Position numbers and translations under genes: made by a program
Assembly: GCF_007558815.1 (NCBI RefSeq)
Contig: NZ_VLTJ01000039.1
Coordinates: forward strand, 124,001 to 188,000
Length of the DNA stretch: 64,000 nt
DNA from: Verticiella sediminum
GTDB taxonomy: Bacteria; Pseudomonadota; Gammaproteobacteria; Burkholderiales; Burkholderiaceae_B
Direction: 5' to 3'
Part shown: one piece after another, positions 1-11,501 of the stretch
Position numbering within the stretch: the stretch's first letter is position 1
Layout: every line of letters starts with the position of its first letter
The notes under the pieces: generated by a model
What the model was told of the DNA's origin: nothing
The model's database searches: none
The model's input: the letters and a program-made list of their open reading frames with translations, nothing else

Positions 1-1
1 C

Positions 2-442
2 TGGGCCACGGTGCTGGCAGTGCTGCGGCACCTCTTGCTGCCGGCACTATCGCTGTCGCTGTTCTACATGGCACTGTATGTTCGCCTGAGCCGCACCGCG
101 GTATTGGAGGTGCTCAAGCAGGATTATGTGCGCACGGCCGCGAGCAAGGGCATCTCGCGCGCGCAGACGCTGCGCCGCCATGTGCTGCCCAACGCCATAA
201 CGTCGGTGCTCTCGCTGGCGGGCGTGCATGTAGGCGGCCTGATCGGCGGTGCCGTGTTCGTGGAGACGGTGTTCGGCTGGCCCGGGCTGGGCCGGCTGGC
301 GTTCGAGGCGATGCTGCAGCGCGACTACAACCTGCTGATGGCCGTGCTGCTTTTCAGCTCGCTGCTGGTCGTTGCCACCAACATCGTCGTAGACCTGCTT
401 TACCGCGTGTTCAATCCGCGCATGTCCGGAGACCCGTCATGA
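2..442 (+). CDS. Dipeptide/oligopeptide ABC transporter permease, DppB-like (5' end outside window)
   Basis: This is the C-terminal part of an inner-membrane permease that runs off the left edge; about 146 residues are visible. It contains the binding-protein-dependent transport signature (AASKGISRAQTLRRHVLPNA), the cytoplasmic EAA loop that docks onto the ATPase, followed by hydrophobic segments ending near FNPRMSGDPS. DppB/OppB family members pair with a DppC-type permease, and one starts here through an ATGA overlap (stop at 440-442, next ATG at 439). The solute-binding protein is not in the window, so substrate (peptide, opine, nickel or glutathione) cannot be named. Confidence 0.88.
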   Translation, partial: WATVLAVLRHLLLPALSLSLFYMALYVRLSRTAVLEVLKQDYVRTAASKGISRAQTLRRHVLPNAITSVLSLAGVHVGGLIGGAVFVETVFGWPGLGRLAFEAMLQRDYNLLMAVLLFSSLLVVATNIVVDLLYRVFNPRMSGDPS

Positions 443-1260
443 ACATCCGATCGATCGATCCTCGCCTGCTGGTGGGAGAAGGCATTCTGCTGGCGCTGGC
501 CGCCGTTGCGCTGGGTGCGGGCATGCTCTTTCCCGGCGATCCGCAAAGCATGGTGGCCCAGCCCCTGCTCGCGCCTGGCGCGCAAGCCGCCCATCCGCTG
601 GGCACCGATATGCTGGGCCGCGACGTGGCGGCCGGCTTGGCACACGGCGCACGCGCGACCCTGCTGATCGGCGTGGTGTCCACCGTTTTCGCCGTGGTCG
701 TGGGGGGCCTGATCGGCGTGCTCTCGGGCTACTTCGGCGGCTGGGTGGACAATGTTCTGGGCAAGATCACGGAATTATTCCAGACGGTCCCCCCGATCAT
801 CCTGGTGATCGCGCTCACGGTGGTGCTGGGCCCCTCGATCCGCTCGATGATGATCGCCATCGCGGCGGTTTCCTGGCCGCCCATCGCTCGGTTGGCCCGC
901 GGCGAAGTGTTGGCGCTGCGCGAGCGCGAGTTCATCGAGGCCTGTACGGCCGTGGGCATGACACATGGCCGGATCATCCTGCGCCATGTGTTGCCCAATA
1001 TCGCGCCGCCCATTCTGATCACGATCTCCATCGTGGTGGCCACCAGCATTCTGATCGAATCGGGCCTGTCGTTCCTCGGGCTGGGCGACTCCAACGTGAC
1101 CACCTGGGGCGGCATGATAGGCGCGGGCCGCGAGATGATCCGTACGGAATGGCAGCTCACCGCCATCCCCGGAACAGCCATCATGCTGACGGTGCTTGCC
1201 CTGAACTTCGTGGCGGAGGCGCTATCCGAAGGCCGGGATCCGCGATTGGCCTTGGGTTGA
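439..1260 (+). CDS. Dipeptide/oligopeptide ABC transporter permease, DppC-like
   Basis: A 273-residue inner-membrane permease. An N-terminal hydrophobic helix (about residues 13-32) is followed by the periplasmic LGTDMLGRDVAAGLAHGAR stretch typical of DppC/OppC, several membrane segments, and an EAA loop (EACTAVGMTHGRIILRHVLP, about residues 174-193). The start overlaps the stop of the upstream permease by 4 bp, indicating translational coupling in one operon with the two ATPases downstream. Length matches the family (about 280-300). Substrate unknown. Confidence 0.93.
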   Translation: MNIRSIDPRLLVGEGILLALAAVALGAGMLFPGDPQSMVAQPLLAPGAQAAHPLGTDMLGRDVAAGLAHGARATLLIGVVSTVFAVVVGGLIGVLSGYFGGWVDNVLGKITELFQTVPPIILVIALTVVLGPSIRSMMIAIAAVSWPPIARLARGEVLALREREFIEACTAVGMTHGRIILRHVLPNIAPPILITISIVVATSILIESGLSFLGLGDSNVTTWGGMIGAGREMIRTEWQLTAIPGTAIMLTVLALNFVAEALSEGRDPRLALG

Positions 1261-1415
1261 GGCGGACATGGAGCCCACCCCCTACGCGCTTCGCGCGCCC
1301 CCTCAAGGGAGCGGCGCTGGCGGACCGGCAAAGCCGGATCCGCGGCGCCCTGGATCGGGCCGTACCCGTTCCATGCGTCGTGGAAGACGCCGCGAAGCGT
1401 GCTGGAGAAACTGAC
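1261..1415. repeat. Intergenic hairpin-rich element between permease and ATPase genes
   Basis: A 155-bp gap breaks an otherwise tightly packed transporter operon. It contains short inverted repeats in series: CGCG-CTT-CGCG (1285-1295), a CCCCCTC/GGGAG pair (about 1299-1310) and CCGGC-AAA-GCCGG (1325-1337), followed by GGATCC. The modular layout resembles the short intergenic palindromic repeats scattered in Burkholderiales genomes (family resemblance recalled, not tested). It could act as an mRNA stability or processing element that changes the permease:ATPase ratio; that role is inference. Confidence 0.4.
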
Positions 1416-2387
1416 ATGGAACCTCTGCTGCAAGTCAACAATCTGTGCCTGTCCGTGGGCCCCATGGGGCGCCGCGGAGCCGTCGTGCGCGATCTCGAGC
1501 TCGCGCTGCAGCCCGGCGAGCGGCTCGGCCTGGTCGGCGAGTCCGGTTCGGGCAAGAGCCTGACGGCGCTGGCCATCATGGGCCTGCTGTCCGAAGCGGT
1601 GACCGTGGAGTCGGGAGAGATCCGTTTCATGGGGAACGACTTGCTGCGACTGGACGCGCGCGCCATGCGTCACGTGCGGGGCAAGGAGATCTCGATGATT
1701 TTCCAGGAGCCCTTGACCGCGCTGAATCCGGTCATGCGGGTGGGCGAGCAGATCGCCGAGGTGTTGCTCGAGCATCGCGAACTCTCCGTGCGGGACGCGC
1801 GCAGGAAAGCGGTCGAGCTGCTCGATCTGGTCGGCATCCGGCAGCCGGCCGAAAGCTATGCGCGCTATCCCCACCAGTTCTCTGGCGGCATGCGCCAGCG
1901 CGTGATGATTGCGATGGCCGTGGCCTGCCGGCCCCGGCTGCTGATCGCCGACGAACCGACCACGGCGCTGGACGTGACAGTGCAGGCACAGATCATCGAT
2001 CTGCTCGACCGCCTGCAACAGGAAACCGGCGTGGCCATCCTGCTCATCTCGCACAATCTGGCGCTGGTGGGCAACTTCTGCAACCGCATCGCCGTCATGT
2101 ATGCGGGCGATGTCGTCGAGACGGGGGAATGCCCGGACGTTCTGGTCCATCCGCACCATCCCTACACCCGGGCCTTGCTGGACTGCCTGCCGGCCGAACT
2201 GGACAGTGCCGCTGGCGGCGAACGGCTCAACGAAATCGGCGGTCAGGTTCCGGCGCCCGCCGATATGGCGCCCGGCTGCCGTTTCGCGCAGCGGTGTAGC
2301 CAGGCGCTTCCGAGCTGCGCCAGCGTCCTGCCGCCGCTGCGTCGGCACCCCGAGCGACCAGGAACCTCATGGCATTGCATCGAATAG
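1416..2387 (+). CDS. Dipeptide/oligopeptide ABC transporter ATPase, DppD-like
   Basis: A 323-residue cytoplasmic ATPase that powers the permease pair upstream. Visible motifs are Walker A GESGSGKS (about residue 45), signature FSGGMRQR, Walker [13 protein letters not shown] and the switch histidine in LISHN. The C-terminus carries the Cys-containing oligopeptide-ABC extension (GCRFAQRC...SC...HC) usual in DppD/OppD. The ATG at 1416 gives the family's normal N-terminus ([10 protein letters not shown]); upstream in-frame codons are non-homologous. It overlaps the next ATPase by 19 bp. Confidence 0.93.
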   Translation: MEPLLQVNNLCLSVGPMGRRGAVVRDLELALQPGERLGLVGESGSGKSLTALAIMGLLSEAVTVESGEIRFMGNDLLRLDARAMRHVRGKEISMIFQEPLTALNPVMRVGEQIAEVLLEHRELSVRDARRKAVELLDLVGIRQPAESYARYPHQFSGGMRQRVMIAMAVACRPRLLIADEPTTALDVTVQAQIIDLLDRLQQETGVAILLISHNLALVGNFCNRIAVMYAGDVVETGECPDVLVHPHHPYTRALLDCLPAELDSAAGGERLNEIGGQVPAPADMAPGCRFAQRCSQALPSCASVLPPLRRHPERPGTSWHCIE

Positions 2388-3307
2388 ACGCCGCGGTGCG
2401 CTCCGGCGAGACGCCCATGCTGGCCGTGGACGGCGTGAGCAAGCACTATCGCAACGGCCGCGGCATTGTGGCGGCCTTGTCCGGCGTCGGTTTCCGTCTG
2501 CCGGCAGGCAGCACGCTGGGCATCGTTGGCGAATCCGGCAGCGGGAAATCAACCATGGCGCGGATCGCGTGCGGGCTGCTTGCGCCCGACGCGGGCAGCG
2601 TGCGGCTGGCCGGCACCGAATTGGTCGGCCTTGCGGTGCGCGATATGCGTCGGCTGCGCCGTCGCGTGCAAATGATCTTTCAGGATCCGCTCTCCTCGCT
2701 TGATCCGCGCCAGCGCGTAAGTGCCGCGATAGAGGAAGTCCTTGCCGTGCATGGCCTGGGCGACCGCCGCAGCAGACGGGCCAGCGCGGGCCAGATGCTC
2801 GAACTGGTGGGCTTGCCCGCCGCGGCGGGCGAGCGCTACCCGCACCAGTTCTCGGGCGGACAGCGCCAACGCGTTGCCATCGCCCGCGCGCTGGTACTCA
2901 AGCCCGACCTGCTGATCTGCGACGAGCCCGTGTCGGCGCTGGACGTCTCGATCCAGGCGCAGGTGCTGAATCTGCTGGTGCGCCTGAAGCGCGAGTTGAA
3001 TCTCACCATGCTCTTCATTTCGCACGACCTCTCGGTGGTGGCGCACGTTGCCGATCACATCGGCGTCATGCAGCGGGGCAGGATGGTGGAGATGGGCGCG
3101 GCCGAAGACGTCTTCAGGCGGCCGCAGCACGAGTACACGCAAACACTGCTGGCGTCGGTGCCGCGATTGCCGCGCGAGGCCGCGCGCGCGCAACACGCTG
3201 CTCCCGGTGTCGCAGGCAAGGCGGACGACCATTGCCATGGCTTACTCTATGCCTCGAGCGCGGCGGAGTGCATGCCGCGGCCGCTTCGCTTCCCTTCTTC
3301 GTCGTAA
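2369..3307 (+). CDS. Dipeptide/oligopeptide ABC transporter ATPase, DppF-like
   Basis: A 312-residue second ATPase of the importer. Walker [10 protein letters not shown], signature FSGGQRQRV, Walker B LLICDEPVSALD and the FISHDLSVV H-loop are all intact. Two starts are possible: ATG 2369 (19-bp overlap with the preceding gene) or ATG 2417 (MLAVDGVSKHY, closer to the usual family N-terminus). The C-terminal tail after about residue 270 (RAQHAAPGVAGKADDHCHG...) lacks the cysteine pattern often seen in this domain and looks unrelated, so the end may have diverged. Confidence 0.92.
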   Translation: MALHRIDAAVRSGETPMLAVDGVSKHYRNGRGIVAALSGVGFRLPAGSTLGIVGESGSGKSTMARIACGLLAPDAGSVRLAGTELVGLAVRDMRRLRRRVQMIFQDPLSSLDPRQRVSAAIEEVLAVHGLGDRRSRRASAGQMLELVGLPAAAGERYPHQFSGGQRQRVAIARALVLKPDLLICDEPVSALDVSIQAQVLNLLVRLKRELNLTMLFISHDLSVVAHVADHIGVMQRGRMVEMGAAEDVFRRPQHEYTQTLLASVPRLPREAARAQHAAPGVAGKADDHCHGLLYASSAAECMPRPLRFPSSS

Positions 3308-3317
3308 CGGATTCTCC

Positions 3318-4289
3318 ATGGTCACCAATCTGGGCGAGCCCTCCCCATCCACCAATCCCGTGTCGCGTCGCAATCGCGAAAAATCCTCGCCGCCCGGTAT
3401 CCAGTCGCTCGAGATCGGCATGAAGGTGCTTACCACGCTGGCTTCGTTCAGTTCGGCGGCCACGCTCACCGAACTGGCCGAAGCCGCCGACATGGACCTG
3501 AGCACGTGCCGGCGGTATCTGGTGAGCCTGCTCAACACCGGCATGGTCCGTCAGGAGGAGCAGAGCGGCAAATACGATCTCGGCGAGCATCTGTATCTGC
3601 TTGGCCTGCGCACCCTGGCGCGCGGCCATATCGTGCGCGCCTCGATTGATCGCGCACTGGCACTGAATCGCGAACTGGATCTCACCGTGATCGTTTCTGT
3701 GTGGGGCGATTTGGGGCCCACGGTGGTGGCCTGGTTCGACCGCTCCTCCAAGCTCATCTGCAACAGCTACATCGGCAGCGTGTATCCCATGCTGAGTACC
3801 GCTACCGGCCGGGTCTTCCTGGCGTATCCGCCGGACGGACAGGCCATGGAGCGCGCTGCAGCCGAGCTTGGCGTCGTCGGGTCGGCCGCATTGTCGGCCT
3901 CGCAGCACAAGCGCATCGACGCCTTGGTGGGCAGCGTACGCGAGCAGGGCATGGGCAGCACGGACGGCGATGTGATCCCGGGCCTGAGCGCGCTTGCCGT
4001 GCCCGCCTTCGATTGCCAGGGCCGCCCGGGTACGGTGATCGGCATCATTGCCGAATCCGATGCGCTGAAGGGCGCCGCCGGCCAGCGGGTGAGCAAGGCG
4101 TTGCGCCAGGCAGGCTCGGACGTTTCCTCGTCCCATGGTTTCGTACCCGAGGAGCAAGGTGCCGGATCGTACGCCGAATGGCTGGAGCGGACCTGGGGCA
4201 ACGCCGTTGCCCTGCGGCTGGCGGACGCACCCGCCGGCCGGCGCACGCCCGGCGCCAAGCGGGGCGGGCGGGCGGTTCCGCTGGGTTAG
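3318..4289 (+). CDS. IclR-family transcriptional regulator
   Basis: A 323-residue regulator with a winged-helix DNA-binding domain (about residues 30-90: SLEIGMKVLTTLASFSSAATLTELAEAA... followed by CRRYLVSLLNTGMV) and an effector-binding IclR domain to about residue 270 (YPMLSTATGRVFLAY...). It has an unusually long, basic C-terminal tail. It lies 10 bp after the ABC transporter operon and 32 bp before a DUF1989 gene on the same strand, so it probably senses a substrate or product of that uptake/catabolic unit. ATG 3318 was chosen because upstream in-frame sequence is the shadow of the ATPase gene. Confidence 0.9.
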   Translation: MVTNLGEPSPSTNPVSRRNREKSSPPGIQSLEIGMKVLTTLASFSSAATLTELAEAADMDLSTCRRYLVSLLNTGMVRQEEQSGKYDLGEHLYLLGLRTLARGHIVRASIDRALALNRELDLTVIVSVWGDLGPTVVAWFDRSSKLICNSYIGSVYPMLSTATGRVFLAYPPDGQAMERAAAELGVVGSAALSASQHKRIDALVGSVREQGMGSTDGDVIPGLSALAVPAFDCQGRPGTVIGIIAESDALKGAAGQRVSKALRQAGSDVSSSHGFVPEEQGAGSYAEWLERTWGNAVALRLADAPAGRRTPGAKRGGRAVPLG

Positions 4290-4321
4290 CACGGCGCTCA
4301 CCCCAACCAGATCAGATCGCT

Positions 4322-4933
4322 ATGTCAGACGAATCGTTGCAACTCATTCCCGCCCGCCAGGGCGTGGCCGTCGAACTGAATTCCGGCGACGTCGTGCGCG
4401 TGCTCAATACCCACGGCAGCCAGGTCATCGACGCCTGGGCGTTCAATGCCGCGCTGCCGGCCGAGTTCATGTCGATGGAGCACACGCGTGGTGTGCTGTA
4501 CAGGCTGTCGCCGAGAGTCGGCGACAGCCTGTACAGCAACCGCCGCAGGCCGATTCTCACCCTTGTCGAAGATACCTCTCCGGGCGGGCACGACACGCTC
4601 ATCGCCGCCTGCGACGCGAAGCGCTACCGGCTGCTGGGCTGCGACCATCATCATGACAATTGCGCGGAGAACCTGGCGCGGGCGCTGGCCGGGCTCGGTG
4701 TGCCAGTGCCGCACACGCCCGCGCCGCTGAACCTGTTCATGAACATACCGGTGGCCGCTGACGGCACGCTGAGTTCGCAGCCACCGCTGAGCAAGCCTGG
4801 CGATCATGTCGCTCTGCGAGCGGAGATGGCGTGCATCGTGGTGTTTTCGGCATGTCCGCAAGACATGGTGCCCATCAATGGCGTCGGCTGCGTGCCCACC
4901 GAAGCGCATTATCGCGTGCTGCGCGCCGGGTAG
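4322..4933 (+). CDS. DUF1989 domain (urea carboxylase-associated family) protein
   Basis: A 203-residue soluble protein of the DUF1989 family, often encoded beside urea carboxylase/allophanate hydrolase or amino-acid transport genes. Recognisable blocks are LNTHGSQVIDAWAFNA, the EFMSMEHTRG block, VGDSLYSNRRRPILTLVEDTSPGGHDTLIAACD, a His/Cys-rich GCDHHHDNCAENLA that suggests metal binding, and NLFMNIPV. Family members are thought to be metal-dependent enzymes of amide or guanidine metabolism, but no reaction can be assigned here. It follows the IclR gene and the importer, suggesting it handles the imported compound. The codons for LYRLSPRVGDSLY lie in a perfect hairpin. Confidence 0.85.
   Translation: MSDESLQLIPARQGVAVELNSGDVVRVLNTHGSQVIDAWAFNAALPAEFMSMEHTRGVLYRLSPRVGDSLYSNRRRPILTLVEDTSPGGHDTLIAACDAKRYRLLGCDHHHDNCAENLARALAGLGVPVPHTPAPLNLFMNIPVAADGTLSSQPPLSKPGDHVALRAEMACIVVFSACPQDMVPINGVGCVPTEAHYRVLRAG
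4494..4538. repeat. Perfect 21-bp inverted repeat inside the DUF1989 gene
   Basis: The left arm (GCTGTACAGGCTGTCGCCGA at 4495-4514, extended one base to 4494) is the exact reverse complement of 4518-4538, with only GAG (4515-4517) between the arms. Both arms are coding, so the protein reads LYRLSPRVGDSLY across it. Such a long perfect arm is unlikely by chance in an ordinary coding region and suggests a template-switch event during replication that perfected a quasi-palindrome. Confidence 0.95.
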
Positions 4934-5002
4934 GGCTGGCTGACGCGCTTTCCTTTCCCGTTTCCATCGCCGCCAGTCACTTCCCTTCTGCCGTCCGGAT
5001 GC

Positions 5003-7900
<2,898 letters not shown>

Positions 7901-7926
7901 CGCGGTTTCGAAAGCCCAAACCGCCA

Positions 7927-7932
7927 ATTATA
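7927..7932 (-). promoter_or_regulatory. -10 hexamer of the uvrA promoter
   Basis: On the minus strand this reads TATAAT, a perfect -10 element, placing a start site about 20 nt before the uvrA ATG. The -35 region (7950-7955) is poor. No LexA-like CTGT-N8-ACAG box is apparent in the 280-bp divergent gap. Confidence 0.5.
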
Positions 7933-8180
7933 GAGGGGCGGGGCGATCAGAGTCCGGGTGTCTGCCGGGCGGGAACGTCAGGGCCTGTCATGGCGCTTCG
8001 CGCGTGGCCACGCGTCGCGCAATGGCAGGAAATTCCGCAGGGGCCGTGGCGGCAGGCGTCCGGACCAGCCTGCGCGTGCTCGACAAGGGGGATTTCCCGG
8101 GGGGCGGCCGCGGCGGCGAGTCGTTCCGTCGGCCGTACGGCTTGGTACTATAGCGGGCTGCGTTTGCCTTCCGACCCCCC

Positions 8181-9410
8181 ATGTCCCGATCCCCTTCCGT
8201 GCGCATGACGCCAGCCGAGCGGCGCTCCAGTATTGCGCTGGCGAGCCTCTTCGCCTGTCGGATGCTGGGCCTTTTCCTGCTGTTGCCGGTGTTTTCGGCC
8301 GCGGCCGGCAGCCTGGCGGGGGGCGACGACGTCAAGCGCGTCGGTCTGGCGCTGGGCATGTACGGGCTCACCCAGGCCTGCCTGCAGATCCCGTTCGGCA
8401 TGGCCTCGGATCGCTGGGGCCGCCGGCCGGTGGTGCTGGCGGGATTGCTGCTGTTCGTCGCCGGCAGCATCGTGTGCGCGCTGTCCGAGGACATCGGCTG
8501 GGTCACCGTCGGGCGTGCGATCCAGGGAGCCGGGGCGATCTCCGCTGCGGTCACCGCCTGGCTGGCCGACGCCACCCGGGACGAGGTGCGCACCCGGGCG
8601 ATGGCCATGGTGGGCGGCTCGATCGGCCTGGCGTTCGCGGTGTCGCTCGTGCTCGCCCCGGTGGTGGTCGGCTGGGGCGGCCTGTCCGCGCTGTTCTGGG
8701 TCATCACCGCCCTGGGCGTGGGCGCGCTGGCGGTCGCGCTCTGGGCGGTGCCCGAGGCGGGTGCGCAGGCCCGCGCGGCCATGCCCCGCACGGCGCTGCG
8801 GCACGCGCTCGCGCAACCCGACCTGCTGCGCCTGAACGTCGGTGTCTTCGTGCTGCACATGGTGCAGGTCGCGCTGTTCATCGTCGTTCCGGCGCTGCTC
8901 GCCAGCACCGGCGGTTTTTCCGCCGGCGAACTGTGGAAGGTGTACCTGCCGGTCATCCTCGCCTCGTTCGTGCTGATGGTGCCCGTGGTGTTCGCCACCG
9001 AGACCCGGCGCATCCACCGCGGCGCGCTGCTGGCCAGCGTCGCCGGCCTGTTCGGCGTGTGCGCGGCCCTGCCCATGGCAAGCCAGGCCTTCCCGTCGCT
9101 GGTGGTTGCGCTGATCGGCTTCTTCCTGGTGTTCAACGTGCTGGAAGCGCTGCAGCCGTCGCTGGTCTCGCGGGTGGCGCCGGCCGCGCACAAGGGCTTT
9201 GCCCTGGGCCTGTACAACACGGCCCAGTCGGCCGGGCTGTTCCTGGGCGGGGCGTTCGGCGGCTGGCTCGTGGCCTATGGCGGGCCAGCCCGGGTGTTCG
9301 AGGCCGCCGCGGCTCTGGCTCTGGTGTGGCTGGCCCTGGCCTGGGGCATGAAGCCCGTCACGGACGTGCACCGGGCGAACGCCGCGGGCAGCGCCCGGCG
9401 CGCAGCCTGA
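8181..9410 (+). CDS. MFS transporter
   Basis: A 409-residue, twelve-helix inner-membrane transporter of the major facilitator superfamily. Between TM2 and TM3 lies the MFS motif (GMASDRWGRRPVV, about residue 75), and a motif-C-like stretch follows (GGSIGLAFAVSLVLAPVV). It resembles the YajR/sugar-drug efflux type of MFS. The gene lies between uvrA and ssb, an arrangement common in Bordetella-like genomes (recalled), with no indication of substrate. A TACTAT -10-like hexamer (8146-8151) precedes the start. Confidence 0.88.
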   Translation: MSRSPSVRMTPAERRSSIALASLFACRMLGLFLLLPVFSAAAGSLAGGDDVKRVGLALGMYGLTQACLQIPFGMASDRWGRRPVVLAGLLLFVAGSIVCALSEDIGWVTVGRAIQGAGAISAAVTAWLADATRDEVRTRAMAMVGGSIGLAFAVSLVLAPVVVGWGGLSALFWVITALGVGALAVALWAVPEAGAQARAAMPRTALRHALAQPDLLRLNVGVFVLHMVQVALFIVVPALLASTGGFSAGELWKVYLPVILASFVLMVPVVFATETRRIHRGALLASVAGLFGVCAALPMASQAFPSLVVALIGFFLVFNVLEALQPSLVSRVAPAAHKGFALGLYNTAQSAGLFLGGAFGGWLVAYGGPARVFEAAAALALVWLALAWGMKPVTDVHRANAAGSARRAA

Positions 9411-9521
9411 CGCGCGGCGAGGTGCCGCTTTTTCTACACTACGTGCATCACACAATTGCGGCACGCCGCCGAACTGGCGACGATGCGTGCCCGAACCCTC
9501 ATCTGGATATGGAGTACTCGT

Positions 9522-10064
9522 ATGGCTTCGGTCAATAAAGTGATTCTGGTCGGCAACCTGGGGCGCGATCCCGAAGTCCGCTACAGCCCCGACGGCGCCG
9601 CCATCTGCAACGTGTCGATCGCCACCACGTCCACCTGGAAGGACAAGAACTCCGGCGAGCGCCGCGAAGAAACCGAGTGGCACCGCGTGGTGTTCTACAA
9701 CCGGCTGGCCGAGATCGCCGGCGAATACCTGAAGAAGGGCCGCTCGGTCTACGTCGAGGGCCGTCTGAAGACCCGCAAGTGGCAGGACAAGGAAACCGGC
9801 GCCGACCGCTATTCCACCGAGATCGTGGCCGACCAGATGCAGATGCTGGGCGGGCGCGAGAGCGGCGGCGGTGAAGGCGGCTTCGGCGGCGAGGGCGGTG
9901 GTTACGGCGGTGGCGGCAGTGGCGGCAGTGGCGGCGGCGGTGGCGGTCGTCCGGCCCAGCCGCGTGCCCAGCGCCCGGCCGCCCCGGCCAGCCAGCCGGC
10001 GGCCAAGCCGGCCGGTGGCGGCATGGGCAATTTCGCCGACATGGACGACGATATTCCGTTCTGA
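9522..10064 (+). CDS. ssb: Single-stranded DNA-binding protein
   Basis: A 180-residue SSB. The N-terminal OB fold (about residues 1-110, [21 protein letters not shown]...) binds ssDNA as a tetramer. A glycine-rich linker (about 115-145) and a Pro/Ala-Gln linker follow, and the acidic tip DMDDDIPF recruits repair and replication partners. Start 9522 has GGAG seven bases upstream and gives the conserved N-terminus. A TACACT hexamer at 9435-9440 may be its -10. The gene follows the MFS gene by 111 bp. Confidence 0.97.
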   Translation: MASVNKVILVGNLGRDPEVRYSPDGAAICNVSIATTSTWKDKNSGERREETEWHRVVFYNRLAEIAGEYLKKGRSVYVEGRLKTRKWQDKETGADRYSTEIVADQMQMLGGRESGGGEGGFGGEGGGYGGGGSGGSGGGGGGRPAQPRAQRPAAPASQPAAKPAGGGMGNFADMDDDIPF

Positions 10065-10124
10065 GTCAACTGGCGGCCGGGGTGGCGAAGCCGATCTCCC
10101 CGGCCGCCGGGGCCCTCTCAACGG

Positions 10125-10367
10125 TCAAGGCGTGTCCAGCTTGTCGGCAAAATTCTTGCCCACATGCCGGCTGATGTAGGTGGCCAGCCCGCGTCCGCGC
10201 TGTGCCAGTTGCTGCATGCGCGCGACGTGCGCGGCACCCGGTGCCGAGGCGTCGTAGCGATAGATGGCGCCGTCGACGAACTGCACGAGCAGGTGATCCT
10301 GCCCGACAGCGTAGGCGACGACGCCCGACTTGCCCGAGAGATTGCGATAGCGTTGCATGGCCGGCAT
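10125..10367 (-). CDS. KTSC-domain small protein
   Basis: An 80-residue protein matching the KTSC domain, a short fold found in proteins linked to nucleic-acid metabolism or alone. Visible features are GVVAYAVGQDHLLVQFVDGAIYRYD and the C-terminal ISRHVGKNFADKL, which carries the conserved K-like motif end. ATG 10367 has an AGGAG box nine bases upstream; ATG 10358 is an alternative. It converges on ssb, with 60 bp between the two stops. Function unknown. Confidence 0.75.
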   Translation of the reverse strand: MPAMQRYRNLSGKSGVVAYAVGQDHLLVQFVDGAIYRYDASAPGAAHVARMQQLAQRGRGLATYISRHVGKNFADKLDTP

Positions 10368-10456
10368 GGTGCGCTCCTGGCGGTGCCATGCGCTGGCCTG
10401 CGCACGCGGCGTACCAACGCGTGAAGTCGTCGCCGCCTGGCTTCTCGTCCCGGGCT

Positions 10457-11461
10457 TCAGTCCACCCGCAGCCCCGCGGCCTGCGCCAACTGCGCGAAGC
10501 GCTCGATATCGTGCTTGACGATGCGCTCGAAGACGGCCGGCCCTTCGATCACCGTATTGAAGCCCAGCGCCCGCAGGTCGCGTTGCAGGTCGGGCTCGGC
10601 GGCCACGGCGGCGAGGTGCTCGTAGAGCGCCTGGACATGGGCGGGCGCGGTGTCGCGGCGCGCGAGCAGCCCATGCCACTGGTCCAGGGCATAGCCCGGG
10701 AATCCGCTCTCGGCCACGGTCGGCACCTCGGGCAGGCCGGGCGAGCGCTCGGGCGAGGTGACGGCGAGCGCCCGGATGTGTCCGGATTCGATGAAGGGCG
10801 CGGCGCTGGAGGCCGTGACCAGGGCCGCGCCGACCTGCCCGGCGGCGACGTCCTGCAGGGCGGGGCCGCAGCCGCGGTAGGGTACGTGCAGCAGCGGACG
10901 CTGCGCTGCCCGGGCAAGCATTTCGCCGGCCAGGTGCTGGGGTGTGCCGTTGCCGCACGAGGCATAGGGCGGCGCCAGGCCGTCGCGGCCGGCGAGCCAT
11001 TCGGCCAGATTCCGGGCCGGCGCCGCGGCCGGCACCACGATGACCGTCGGTACGTAGGCCACGTTGATGACTGCCGTGAAATCCTGTTCCGGCGAGAAGG
11101 GCAGCTTGCTGAACACGGCGGGGCTGATCGCGTAGGAGCTGTTCACCATGAGCAGCGTCTGGCCGTCGGCGGGCGCGTCGGCGACCCAACGTGCGCCCAC
11201 GTTGCCGCTCGCGCCGGGACGGTTCTCCACGATGACGGGCTGGCCCGTGCGCGTGGCCAGGCGTTCGCCCAGCTTGCGCGCGAGCAGGTCGGTGCCGCCG
11301 CCCGGCGGAAAGGTCACGACGATGGTGATCGGCTGGTTCGGCCAGGCCGCCGGCTGGCTGCTCGTGGCCAGCGCGCCGCCCCGGAATGCCAGGGTTGCGG
11401 CGGCGGTGGCGCAGATCGCGAGGGCGAACATGCCCAGCCCGCGCTTTGGAACAGGATGCAT
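10457..11461 (-). CDS. Bug-family tripartite tricarboxylate transporter receptor
   Basis: A 334-residue periplasmic solute receptor with an N-terminal signal peptide (about residues 1-33). It has the two Bug ligand loops: NQPITIVVTFPPGGGTDLLARKLG (first loop) and ENRPGASGNVGARWVADAPADGQTLLM (second). No TctA/TctB membrane genes are nearby, as is usual for expanded Bug sets in Bordetella relatives. It starts 40 bp after nadC on the same strand and is probably co-transcribed, so a pyridine carboxylate such as quinolinate or nicotinate is a plausible ligand (inference). Confidence 0.9.
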   Translation of the reverse strand: MHPVPKRGLGMFALAICATAAATLAFRGGALATSSQPAAWPNQPITIVVTFPPGGGTDLLARKLGERLATRTGQPVIVENRPGASGNVGARWVADAPADGQTLLMVNSSYAISPAVFSKLPFSPEQDFTAVINVAYVPTVIVVPAAAPARNLAEWLAGRDGLAPPYASCGNGTPQHLAGEMLARAAQRPLLHVPYRGCGPALQDVAAGQVGAALVTASSAAPFIESGHIRALAVTSPERSPGLPEVPTVAESGFPGYALDQWHGLLARRDTAPAHVQALYEHLAAVAAEPDLQRDLRALGFNTVIEGPAVFERIVKHDIERFAQLAQAAGLRVD

Positions 11462-11501
11462 GGTGGGGCTCCGGATGTCGGCCGGCTTGCGCCGGCCCGG
11501 G

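Noticed and set aside
729-2348. 539-codon minus-strand open frame
   Set aside because: It is the antisense of the DppC/DppD genes; composition is Arg/Gly/His-rich shadow sequence without motifs.
7901-8180. Possible LexA box upstream of uvrA
   Set aside because: No CTGT-N8-ACAG sequence could be found by eye.
9860-9960. Gly-rich short tandem repeats in ssb
   Set aside because: These are the normal SSB linker; GGC/GGT runs arise from glycine codons.
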